NCBI GenBank assembly: GCA_035699465.1 | Contig: DASSPT010000065.1 | Span: forward strand, 1 to 32,171 | DNA: 32,171 bases | Origin: JAICNR01 sp035699465 | Lineage (GTDB): Bacteria > Gemmatimonadota > Gemmatimonadetes > JACCXV01 > JAHWKZ01 | Direction: 5' to 3' | Part shown: one piece after another, positions 14,895 through 22,184 of the stretch | How positions within the stretch are numbered: the first letter of the stretch is position 1 | How the letters are laid out: each line of letters begins with the position of its first letter | Made by a program: the position numbers and the translations under genes | Notes under the pieces: generated by a model | Database searches by the model: none | What the model saw: only the letters and a program-made list of their open reading frames with translations | Told to the model about the DNA's origin: nothing

Positions 14895-17417
14895 ATGGCC
14901 ATAGAGCAGGGCCGAGAGCGGATTCTCGAGCGTCAGATAGTCGATGAGATGAAGGAGTCGTTCATCGACTACTCGATGAGCGTCATCGTCGCGCGCGCTC
15001 TCCCGGATGTGCGCGACGGCCTGAAGCCCGTGCACCGGCGCATCCTCTATTCGAGGTCGGAGATCGGGCTCGGGCCGGGCCGCCCGTACAAGAAGAGCGC
15101 GACGGTGGTCGGCGACGTGCTGGGCAAGTACCACCCGCACGGCGACACGGCCGTCTACGACGCGATGGTCCGCATGGTGCAGCCGTTCTCGCTGCGCTAT
15201 CCGCTGGTCGACGGCCAGGGGAACTTCGGCTCGATCGACGGCGACTCGGCCGCCGCCTACCGGTACACGGAGGCGCGGCTGGCGCCGATCGCGGCCGAGA
15301 TGCTGGCCGACATCGACAAGGACACGGTCGACTACGTCCCCAACTACGACGATCGCCTGCGGGAGCCGTCCGTCCTGCCGGCGCGGATCCCGAACCTCCT
15401 GATCAACGGAGCCAGCGGGATCGCGGTCGGTATGGCGACCAACATCCCGCCCCACAACCTGCGGGAGGTCGTCAGCGGGCTGATCGCGCTGATCGACGAC
15501 CCGGAGATCGAGCTGCCGGGGCTGCGGAAGCACATCAAGGGCCCGGATTTCCCGACCGGCGGTTACATCTACGGGACCGACGGCATACGCGAGGCGTACG
15601 AGACCGGCCGCGGCAAGGTGATCATGCGCGCCCGCGCCAGCACGGAGATCAAGGACAACGGTCGCGAGCGGATCGTCATCACCGAGATCCCGTATCAGGT
15701 CAACAAGACGCGGGTCATCGAGCAGATCGCCGACCTGGTGCGGAACAAGAAGATCACCGACATCTCCGACCTCCGCGACGAGTCCGATCGCGACGGGATG
15801 CGGGTGGTGATCGAGCTCAAGACGACGGCCCAGAACGCGGAGGTCGTGCTCAACCAGCTCTACAACCACACCCAGCTCCAGCAGACCTTCGGGATCATCA
15901 ACCTGGCGCTGGTCGACAACGTACCGAAGGAGATGCCGCTCAAGGAGATGCTCGAGCGATTCGTCGAGCATCGCCACGAAGTCGTCGTGCGGCGCTCGAA
16001 CTTCGAGCTCAAGCAGGCCGAAGAGCGGCTGCACATCGTCGAGGGGCTGCGGATCGCGGTCGACAACATCGACGAGGTCGTGGCGCTGATCCGAAAGAGC
16101 GGCGACACCGACGCCGCGCGTGCCGGCCTGATGGAGCAGTTCGACCTCTCCGAGCGTCAGGCGCAGGCCATCCTCGACATGCGGCTCGCGCGGCTCACGG
16201 GCCTCGAGCGGGACAAGCTCGAGGAGGAGTACCGGGCGCTGTTGAAGACGATCGCAGGTCTGCAGGAGCTCCTCGGATCGCGGCGGCTGAGGATGGAGAA
16301 GATCAAGGAGGAGCTGCGGGAGATCGCCCAGAAGTACGGCGACGAGCGGCGCACGGAGATCCAGGCCGGCGGTGCCGACATCTCGATGGAGGACCTGATC
16401 GCCGAAGAGGACATGGTCGTGACGATCAGCCATACCGGCTACATCAAGCGGATCGCGGCGTCGACATACCGGAGGCAGCGGCGCGGCGGCCGCGGCGTGA
16501 CGGGCATGGGGACGAAGGAAGACGACTGGATCGAGCGCCTCTACGTCGCCAGTACACACGATTATCTGCTGGTCCTGACCGAGCAGGGGAAGTGCCACTG
16601 GCTGAAGGTCTACGATATCCCGCAGGGCGGGCGCGCCAGCCGCGGCCGGCCGATCGTCAACGTCCTGGAGACCGACGCCAACGACCAGGTCGCAGACGTC
16701 CTTCCGGTGCGGGAGTTCGACGACCAGCACTACCTGATCACGGCCACCCAGCAGGGCCAGGTGAAGAAGACCGTGATGTCGGCCTATAGCAACCCGCGCC
16801 GCGGCGGTATCATCGGGATGAAACTGGATCCCGGCGATCGGGTGATCGGCGCGGCGCTGACGGACGGCACCAACGACATCGTGCTCGCGACCCGCAAGGG
16901 ACAGGCGATCCGCTTCTCCGAGGACGAGGTCCGCGACATGGGCCGGGACACGATGGGAGTGCGCGGGATCACGCTTCAGGGCAAGAGCGACGGCGTGCTC
17001 GACATGGTGGTGGTCAAGAACGAGAGCAACGCCCTCCTGTCCGTCACCGAGAACGGCTACGGCAAGCGCACGCTGATCTCCGACTATCGGGTGACCCACC
17101 GCGGGGGCAAGGGGATCAAGACGCTGAATCCCACCCCCAAGACCGGACCCCTGGTCGCGGTCAAGGAAGTCGTCGAGCAGGACGAGCTGATGATCGTGAC
17201 GACCGGCGGAATCATCATCCGGCTCCCCATCCAGGGCATCCGGATCATGGGCCGCGCCACGCAGGGCGTGCGGTTGATCAACCTCGAGGAAGGCCACAAG
17301 GTCGGGGACGTGGCACGAGTCGTGCTGGAGGAGGAAGAGGAGGGGGCTCCATCCGAAGGGGTGGAAGACGCCGCCCAACTGGAAGAGCAGCTGGAGCTGC
17401 CCTCGGAAGAGGAGTGA
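14895..17417 (+). CDS. gyrA: DNA gyrase subunit A
   Basis: DNA-cleaving subunit of gyrase. The 840-residue product has the catalytic Tyr124 in AAAYRYTEARL preceded by R123, and the quinolone-region sequence GKYHPHGDTAVYDAM, with Thr85 and Asp89 at the positions of E. coli Ser83 and Asp87. The GyrA box QRRGGRG (about residue 527) heads a C-terminal beta-pinwheel, which identifies gyrase rather than topoisomerase IV. An acidic tail (EEEEEG ... PSEEE) follows. GGGAG lies 10 bases before the ATG. The stop overlaps the next gene as GTGA. Confidence 0.98.
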   Translation: MAIEQGRERILERQIVDEMKESFIDYSMSVIVARALPDVRDGLKPVHRRILYSRSEIGLGPGRPYKKSATVVGDVLGKYHPHGDTAVYDAMVRMVQPFSLRYPLVDGQGNFGSIDGDSAAAYRYTEARLAPIAAEMLADIDKDTVDYVPNYDDRLREPSVLPARIPNLLINGASGIAVGMATNIPPHNLREVVSGLIALIDDPEIELPGLRKHIKGPDFPTGGYIYGTDGIREAYETGRGKVIMRARASTEIKDNGRERIVITEIPYQVNKTRVIEQIADLVRNKKITDISDLRDESDRDGMRVVIELKTTAQNAEVVLNQLYNHTQLQQTFGIINLALVDNVPKEMPLKEMLERFVEHRHEVVVRRSNFELKQAEERLHIVEGLRIAVDNIDEVVALIRKSGDTDAARAGLMEQFDLSERQAQAILDMRLARLTGLERDKLEEEYRALLKTIAGLQELLGSRRLRMEKIKEELREIAQKYGDERRTEIQAGGADISMEDLIAEEDMVVTISHTGYIKRIAASTYRRQRRGGRGVTGMGTKEDDWIERLYVASTHDYLLVLTEQGKCHWLKVYDIPQGGRASRGRPIVNVLETDANDQVADVLPVREFDDQHYLITATQQGQVKKTVMSAYSNPRRGGIIGMKLDPGDRVIGAALTDGTNDIVLATRKGQAIRFSEDEVRDMGRDTMGVRGITLQGKSDGVLDMVVVKNESNALLSVTENGYGKRTLISDYRVTHRGGKGIKTLNPTPKTGPLVAVKEVVEQDELMIVTTGGIIIRLPIQGIRIMGRATQGVRLINLEEGHKVGDVARVVLEEEEEGAPSEGVEDAAQLEEQLELPSEEE

Positions 17418-18886
17418 GCACAGAGCTGAAGGTCTCCGTCGAACCCCGGGTTCCCCGGGCGGCCTCGGACGGCTACATCCTGGTCGTGGACGACGATCCC
17501 TCGATTTGCGACACGCTGGCCACGATGTTGCAATTCAAGGGCTACCGGACCGATATCGCGCACACCGGTCCCGCCGCGCTCCAGCTGGCCCGCCGCGAGC
17601 CACCCGACCTCGTTCTGCTGGATGTCATGATGCCGGAGATGGACGGGCTCGCGGTGTGCCGCGAGTTCCGGTCCGACCCGCGGCTGGCGGACGTGCGGGT
17701 CGTGATGCTGACCGCCCGCGACGGCCGCAAGGACGTGGTCCAGGCGCTCGAGGCCGGAGCCAGCGACTACGTCACCAAGCCCTTCTACATCGACGAGCTG
17801 GTCGCGCGCGTGCGGACGAACCTCGAGGTCAAGCGCTACCACGACGACCTCGCCGCCATGCTCCGCATCTCCCAGGCGGTGTCCTCCTCGCTGGAGATCG
17901 AGAAGGTCCTGTACACGATCGTCAGCGAGCTCGCCCAGGTCGTGCAGTCGGACCGCGCCTCGCTGATCAAGATCGTGGACCGCCACACCGGCTACGTCGT
18001 GGCCACGCAGGACGATCCCAACCTCCACAACCTGAGCATCGACCTCGACGGCTATCCGGAGATCCAGAAGGCCTCCGCGGAAGGCGACGTCGTGGTCGTG
18101 GACGACACGCACACCGATCCGCTGATCGGTCCCGTGGTCCACACCCTGCCCGCCCGCAAGTCGATCATGATCGTCCCGCTGCGCGTCCAGCGCGCCGATC
18201 TCGGGGAGTACGTACTCCAGTCCTCGCGGCGGTACTGGCCGTACACGGAGCACGAGGTCAAGTTCGCGCGCGTGGTGGCGAACGCGGCCGCGAACGGTCT
18301 CGCCAATGCGGCGCTGTACGAGCAGGCGGAGATCGACAACCAGCGTCTGACCCGGCTCGCCAACACGGACGACCAGACGGGCCTCTACAACCACCGCTAC
18401 TTCTACCTGCGGCTGGAAGAGGAGTTCAAGCGCGCCGACCGCTACCGCTCCGACCTGTCCCTGATCCTCCTCGACATCGATCACTTCAAGCAGGTCAACG
18501 ACACCTACGGGCATCAGCAGGGCGATGCCGTGTTGCGCGAACTGGCGGCGGTGCTGCATCGGACGATTCGCGAAACCGACCAGCTGGCGCGATACGGCGG
18601 CGAGGAGTTCGCCGTGCTGCTCCCCGAGACGAATCTCGCCGGCGCGTACCAGCAGGCCGAGCGCCTGCGCCGCCAGGTCAAGGCGCACTACTTCGAGGCC
18701 CTGTCGGGAAAGCCGTTGACGATCTCCTGCGGGGTCGCGTGCCTGCCGTTCAGCTCCGAGGATTTTCCCGCTCCGCGCCACCGCCAGGACGCGCTCATCA
18801 GCTGGGCGGACCAGGCGCTGTACACCGCCAAGCGCGGCGGCCGCGACCGCACGATCACGTTCGAGGGCCGGCCCTCCCACGAGTGA
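17414..18886 (+). CDS. Response regulator with REC, GAF and GGDEF domains (diguanylate cyclase)
   Basis: Predicted signal-controlled synthesis of cyclic di-GMP in the cytoplasm. The 490-residue product has a receiver domain (about 20-135) with the acidic pocket DDD at 26-28, phospho-acceptor D70 in LLDVMMPEMDG and the TKPF lysine; a GAF-like sensor (about 150-300); and a GGDEF domain (about 320-485) with active-site GGEEF at 395-399 and an inhibitory RxxD site (RETD, 386-389) five residues before it, so both catalysis and product inhibition look intact. Translation starts at a GTG overlapping the gyrA stop, after GGAAGAGGA. The partner kinase is not in the window. Confidence 0.93.
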   Translation: MSTELKVSVEPRVPRAASDGYILVVDDDPSICDTLATMLQFKGYRTDIAHTGPAALQLARREPPDLVLLDVMMPEMDGLAVCREFRSDPRLADVRVVMLTARDGRKDVVQALEAGASDYVTKPFYIDELVARVRTNLEVKRYHDDLAAMLRISQAVSSSLEIEKVLYTIVSELAQVVQSDRASLIKIVDRHTGYVVATQDDPNLHNLSIDLDGYPEIQKASAEGDVVVVDDTHTDPLIGPVVHTLPARKSIMIVPLRVQRADLGEYVLQSSRRYWPYTEHEVKFARVVANAAANGLANAALYEQAEIDNQRLTRLANTDDQTGLYNHRYFYLRLEEEFKRADRYRSDLSLILLDIDHFKQVNDTYGHQQGDAVLRELAAVLHRTIRETDQLARYGGEEFAVLLPETNLAGAYQQAERLRRQVKAHYFEALSGKPLTISCGVACLPFSSEDFPAPRHRQDALISWADQALYTAKRGGRDRTITFEGRPSHE

Positions 18887-19803
18887 GCCCCGAGGCCTGG
18901 ATCGCCGGGCTCGCGGCTGCGGTCGTGCTCTCCGCGACGCTGCTGTGGCTGGCGATCGGATGGCTCGGCCACTGGCGGCTCAACCGGGCGCCGGGCTCCT
19001 CCCGTCCCGCCGATTTCACGTTCACGCCCTGGGAGACCGACGCGGCGCACGAAATCGCCGATTTCACGACTTCCGACGGCGTCCGCCTGCACGGCTGGTT
19101 CCTGCGCCACGAAAGCGAGTCGCGGGTCGTCGTCGTGATGCACGGGTATCGAGGCGAGAAGTCGGACGTGCTGGGGATGTCGACCGCGTTGTGGCGGGCG
19201 GGGTTCGACGTGCTGTTGTTCGACTTCCGCGGCCGCGGGCGGAGCGCGCGCGCTCCGATCACGATGGGATACTGGGAGACAGCGGACCTCGCCGCCGCGC
19301 TCGACTGGATCTCCGGCCGGGTGCCGGACGCGCGAATCGGGCTCCTGGGGTTCTCGATGGGCGGCGCCGTGGCGATCCTCGGTGGAGCGGACGATCGCGT
19401 GCGGGCAATCGTCGCCGACAGCGTGTTCGGGAGCCAGCGGGAGGTGCTCGAGCACGCGGCCGACCGGGATGCGCGACGATTCTTTCGCGGCTGGATTCCG
19501 GGCAGCGTGTTCCTGCCCCCCATGGAGTGGTGGCACCGGCGGAGCGGGAGGCCGGGGTTCGACGAGATCGCGCCCGGGCGGCGCCTGGCCGCGCTGGCGG
19601 ATACCCCGATCCTGTTCATCCACGGGACCCGCGACCACTGGATCCCCCCCGACCATGCCCGCCGGCTGATCGAAGCGGCGCCGGAGACGAGCGAGTCGTG
19701 GATCGTGGACGGCGCGCTCCACTGCGGGGCATACTTCGTGGATCGACCGGGGTACTGTGAACGCGTGGCCGCCTTCTTCGAACGGCACCTGGGGGGACGC
19801 TGA
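18883..19803 (+). CDS. Membrane-anchored alpha/beta hydrolase
   Basis: The 306-residue product has one N-terminal membrane segment (about 7-28), then an alpha/beta hydrolase fold. MHGYRG (86-91) is the oxyanion loop region; the nucleophile elbow is GFSMGG with Ser158; likely acid and base are Asp251 (GTRDHWIPP) and His280 (GALHCGAY). It resembles BAAT/S9-like serine esterases of the YqkD/FrsA type, but the substrate is unknown. The GTG start overlaps the stop of the cyclase gene (GTGA), so gyrA, the cyclase and this gene form one coupled unit. The stop codon TGA and the preceding GGR codons lie inside the left arm of repeat copy 3. Confidence 0.88.
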   Translation: MSPEAWIAGLAAAVVLSATLLWLAIGWLGHWRLNRAPGSSRPADFTFTPWETDAAHEIADFTTSDGVRLHGWFLRHESESRVVVVMHGYRGEKSDVLGMSTALWRAGFDVLLFDFRGRGRSARAPITMGYWETADLAAALDWISGRVPDARIGLLGFSMGGAVAILGGADDRVRAIVADSVFGSQREVLEHAADRDARRFFRGWIPGSVFLPPMEWWHRRSGRPGFDEIAPGRRLAALADTPILFIHGTRDHWIPPDHARRLIEAAPETSESWIVDGALHCGAYFVDRPGYCERVAAFFERHLGGR

Positions 19804-19915
19804 AAATGGCCGATCCGCTGCGTTGCGCTCCTCGTTCTTCCTGCGGCGTGGGATTCGCCACGCCTCGGAAGGGCCTCGTCGCGCGCCTTGCATCTCGACC
19901 ATTTTGAGCGTCCCC
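19793..19915 (+). repeat. Structured hairpin repeat, copy 3 (hydrolase-moaD)
   Basis: A 123-base imperfect palindrome whose left arm overlaps the last codons and stop of the hydrolase gene. Outer stem: 19793-19801 (GGGGACGCT) pairs perfectly with 19907-19915; after the conserved G/G mismatch, 19803-19809 (AAAATGG) pairs with 19899-19905, so the C-G pair of the other copies has become T-A with both sides changed. The middle stem is CTTCC/GGAAG and the apical stem GGCGTGG/CCACGCC. moaD starts 44 bases further on. Confidence 0.88.
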
Positions 19916-19959
19916 GGGCCTTTGACGGCAGTCAGGTCCGCGTTCCTGGCGAGCGGAGA

Positions 19960-20217
19960 ATGAGCAAGTCGGCGGCGATTGTCGTGCGGTTGTTCGGGCC
20001 GGCGCGCGAGGCGGCGGGCACGGCGGCCGTGGAGCTCGCGCTGTCGCCGCCGGCCACGGCCGCGGACGCCTTGGCGGAGCTCGCTCGCTCGCATCCCGCG
20101 CTGGCGCCGCTCCTGCCCCGCACGCGGGTGGCCCTGAACCTGGAGTACGTCGACGCCCGAACTCCGCTCGCCCCCGGCGACGAGATCGCGATCCTGCCGC
20201 CTGTCGGAGGCGGCTGA
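19960..20217 (+). CDS. moaD: Molybdopterin synthase small subunit (MoaD)
   Basis: Ubiquitin-like sulfur carrier that, as a C-terminal thiocarboxylate, donates sulfur to make molybdopterin with MoaE. The 85-residue product begins MSKSAAIVVRLFGPAREAAG, contains VALNLEYVD and LAPGDEIAILPPVGGG, and ends in the Gly-Gly needed for adenylation. The ATG at 19960 is preceded by a GAGCGGAG purine stretch. moaE follows after 62 bases. moaC is in the opposite-strand operon at 25617-26099; moaA, moaB and moeB are not seen. Confidence 0.93.
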   Translation: MSKSAAIVVRLFGPAREAAGTAAVELALSPPATAADALAELARSHPALAPLLPRTRVALNLEYVDARTPLAPGDEIAILPPVGGG

Positions 20218-20234
20218 ACGTCTCCCTGCGTGAT

Positions 20235-20266
20235 CAGCAGCCGCCGGTGAACACTGCTGACGGCGG
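20235..20266 (+). promoter_or_regulatory. Mutually exclusive hairpins before moaE
   Basis: Four 6-base segments occur in the order CAGCAG (20235-20240), CCGCCG (20241-20246), CTGCTG (20254-20259), CGGCGG (20261-20266). The first can pair with the third, or the second with the fourth. The linkers (0 and 1 base) are too short for a stable pseudoknot, so the two hairpins would compete. AAAA follows and the moaE ATG is 13 bases beyond. Low-complexity sequence makes a chance arrangement possible. Confidence 0.3.
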
Positions 20267-20279
20267 AAAACCGAGGGCC

Positions 20280-20726
20280 ATGCGCACCTTCTATCAGATC
20301 ACGGAGACCGCGCTCGATCCGGAAGCGCTCCGGGCGGCGATCTCCGACCCCACCTCCGGCGCCATCGCGACGTTCGTCGGGGTCACGCGCAACTCCTTCG
20401 CCGGCAAGCCCGTGGAGCACCTGGAGTACGAGGCGTACGCGCCGATGGCGGAACAGGAGATGAAAAGGATCGGTATGGAAATTGCCGGACTATGGCCGGT
20501 GGTGACGGGAGTCGCGATCGCCCATCGGATCGGTCGCGTCGAGATCGGCGAGGCCAGCGTGGCCGTCGCGATCTCGGCGCCCCACCGGCGCGAGGCGCTC
20601 GCGGCCTGCGCGCACGGGATCGATCGGCTGAAGGCGACCTTGCCGGTCTGGAAGAAGGAAGTCTTCGCCGACGGATCCGAGTGGCGCGAGAATCGGGAGG
20701 AGGAAGAACTCGACGACGGGAGGTGA
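20280..20726 (+). CDS. moaE: Molybdopterin synthase catalytic subunit (MoaE)
   Basis: Converts precursor Z (cyclic pyranopterin monophosphate) to molybdopterin using MoaD thiocarboxylate. The 148-residue product shows SGAIATFVGVTRN (26-38), LEYEAYAPMA, HRIGRVEIGEASV (82-94) and the active-site lysine region PVWKKEVFADGSEW (122-135). The ATG at 20280 has GAGGG only 2 bases upstream; an in-frame GTG at 20247 would add 11 residues but lies in the competing-hairpin region. The stop codon is embedded in the GGGAGGTGA that serves as ribosome binding site for the next gene. Confidence 0.94.
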   Translation: MRTFYQITETALDPEALRAAISDPTSGAIATFVGVTRNSFAGKPVEHLEYEAYAPMAEQEMKRIGMEIAGLWPVVTGVAIAHRIGRVEIGEASVAVAISAPHRREALAACAHGIDRLKATLPVWKKEVFADGSEWRENREEEELDDGR

Positions 20727-20732
20727 GTCCGC

Positions 20733-21449
20733 TTGATCACAGCGAGTTGTCGGACGCGAATCACCCGGGAGGACCTGACGTTCCTGATCGCGGCGCTGGA
20801 GAAGAGCGACCGCGAGCGCGCGCCCCTCCGCTCCTTGGCCGAAGACCCCGACGCGCTCGATCGCCTGCTCGACAGCCCGCTCCTGTTCCAGCGCCTGCTC
20901 GAGGCGCCCAGGCTCCTCGACGTTTCCCCGTACTTCTTCTACTACGTCGTCGTCCGGCGTGCTTTTCTCGATCACGGGATCGAGGACCGGCGCGTGGCGG
21001 ACTACGTCGGGGCGCTCCTCTCCCAACACGTGCACGGCCGGGCCGGCGGCGGCCCGCGCTCGGGCGTGTATCTGGTCGATCTGGTGCGCGAGATCGCCGA
21101 GGCGCGGAGCTCCGAACACGCGTTCTCGCTGCAGACGGAGGTCGGCGACCGGGCGCTCTACCTGGCCGGCGTCTTCCCGGACTGGATCTACCATCGTTAT
21201 CGGTACGGCCGCCGGCCCGTCGATCTCGAGTACTACGAGGAGCTGGGCAGTCGCTACTACGCGGTCGCGGCGCGTCACGAGGCGGCGGCACGGCTCGAGC
21301 TGGCCGACGTGCTGGCGTTCCTGGCCGAGGCGTTCGTGGCCTTGCGGCAGGCGCTGAACGACCTGGTCGACGACCATCTCCACATCGCTCCCCGGCCGGA
21401 GACCGTCGAGCGTCTCTGCAGGCAGGCCCTCTACCGGCCGGGGCGCTAG
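20733..21449 (+). CDS. Uncharacterised helical protein A of a co-translated pair
   Basis: I do not recognise this family. The 238-residue product is acidic and predicted mostly alpha-helical, without signal peptide or convincing membrane span. Notable segments are LLDSPLLFQRLLEAPRLLDV (46-65), an aromatic YFFYYVVVRRAF (67-78), PDWIYHRYRYGRRP (near 149-162) and a long helix ending in DDHLHI. The start is TTG at 20733 with a strong GGGAGG 9 bases upstream that overlaps the moaE stop. It overlaps the next gene by one base (TAGTG). Codon use with G/C third positions matches neighbouring genes, supporting real coding. Position after moaE could be incidental. Confidence 0.8.
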   Translation: MITASCRTRITREDLTFLIAALEKSDRERAPLRSLAEDPDALDRLLDSPLLFQRLLEAPRLLDVSPYFFYYVVVRRAFLDHGIEDRRVADYVGALLSQHVHGRAGGGPRSGVYLVDLVREIAEARSSEHAFSLQTEVGDRALYLAGVFPDWIYHRYRYGRRPVDLEYYEELGSRYYAVAARHEAAARLELADVLAFLAEAFVALRQALNDLVDDHLHIAPRPETVERLCRQALYRPGR

Positions 21450-22165
21450 TGGCGCTGCTCGGGCAGGTCCAGCGGCTCTTCGAGCGCACGTACGGCCGGC
21501 CGGCCGGCGTCGACCTGGAGGCATGCGTCGTGGGCCCGCGGCGCTTCGCGGAGCTCGCGTCGCGAAGCGAGGACCATCCCGAGATGTCCGACTGGGCGCG
21601 CTTCTTCTTCTACGTGGAGGGCGCGAACCTTCGCCTGGCGCTCTTTTACGCCGAGGAGATGATCGAGACCCTGGAGGCGCGTGACCCGCGGCGGGGGCTT
21701 TCCGAGTCGAACGTCCTCCCGCTTCTCGTATTCACCGAGGAGGCGAGTCACGCGCTGCACACGACGTACGCGTTCGGCGAAGGTGGACCGGCGCGCGTGT
21801 CGGGCGATGAGTTCCTGGCCGAGCTGGAGCTCATGGCCCGGATCGACGCCTACCTGCTGCTGCGTCACTTCGTGGGCGCGCTGGCGCGCCGCATCGCGCC
21901 CTCCGATCTGGCCTGGGTGCGCCATCAGGCGCTGACTCGCTGGGACGTCCCCTACGACGACCCCGAGATGGCGGACCGCTATCGCGGGGCGGCACGGCTG
22001 GCCACGGCGTTCGTGGATCGGCTGGAGGCCGCGCCGGCCAGGCGCCGGCTGAGGGAGCTGCGCGCCTTTCGCGCCCTGCCGATGCCGGAGAAGCGCTCGC
22101 GCGTCGATCCCGGGGACCGGTCCGCGGAGCGCGGCGACTGGTGGTCCACCGAGCGCGGCGACTAG
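21449..22165 (+). CDS. Uncharacterised protein B with a possible EExxHxxH metal site
   Basis: Not recognised. The 238-residue product starts at a GTG overlapping the stop of gene A by one base (TAGTG), so the two are translationally coupled. It looks mainly helical. A helix with VEGANLRLALFYAEEMIETLE is followed by FTEEASHALH, giving E97, E98, H101 and H104 in an E-x-x-H-x-x-H array, then ELELMARIDAYLLLRH with E125, E127 and H140. This clustering could be a ferritin-like or other helical metal site, but that is inference. The C-terminal tail (RSAERGDWWSTERGD) is made of a short DNA repeat and is probably recent. It ends 18 bases before the convergent SGNH gene. Confidence 0.78.
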   Translation: MALLGQVQRLFERTYGRPAGVDLEACVVGPRRFAELASRSEDHPEMSDWARFFFYVEGANLRLALFYAEEMIETLEARDPRRGLSESNVLPLLVFTEEASHALHTTYAFGEGGPARVSGDEFLAELELMARIDAYLLLRHFVGALARRIAPSDLAWVRHQALTRWDVPYDDPEMADRYRGAARLATAFVDRLEAAPARRRLRELRAFRALPMPEKRSRVDPGDRSAERGDWWSTERGD

Positions 22166-22184
22166 ATCCCCCGAGCGTGGCGAT
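22127..22184. repeat. Three short degenerate direct repeats at a convergent gene end
   Basis: GAGCGCGGCGAC occurs at 22127-22138 and 22151-22162, with a diverged copy GAGCGTGGCGAT at 22173-22184. Spacing is 24 and 22 bases. The first two encode the ERGD repeats at the end of protein B; the third lies between the two convergent genes and reaches the stop codon of the SGNH gene. Replication slippage is the likely origin. Confidence 0.6.

Noticed and set aside
14702..14902. Minus-strand open frame over repeat copy 2, with MQGARR-type start
   Set aside because: It is read from the palindromic repeat and similar peptides arise from the other copies; it is a by-product of the repeat, not a gene.
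12349..17378. Very long minus-strand open frames opposite gyrB and gyrA (832 and 838 codons)
   Set aside because: They mirror the plus-strand codon pattern of high-GC genes, have low-complexity translations and no family motifs, while the plus strand encodes clear GyrB and GyrA.
17506..18882. Upstream open extension in the frame of the hydrolase
   Set aside because: It overlaps the REC-GAF-GGDEF gene in another frame and translates to Arg/Pro-rich sequence; the real start is the GTG at 18883.
10870..19915. Repeats as classical MITEs or insertion sequence remnants
   Set aside because: No direct target duplications or transposase fragments are visible, and the outer arms differ between copies, which does not fit fixed terminal inverted repeats.
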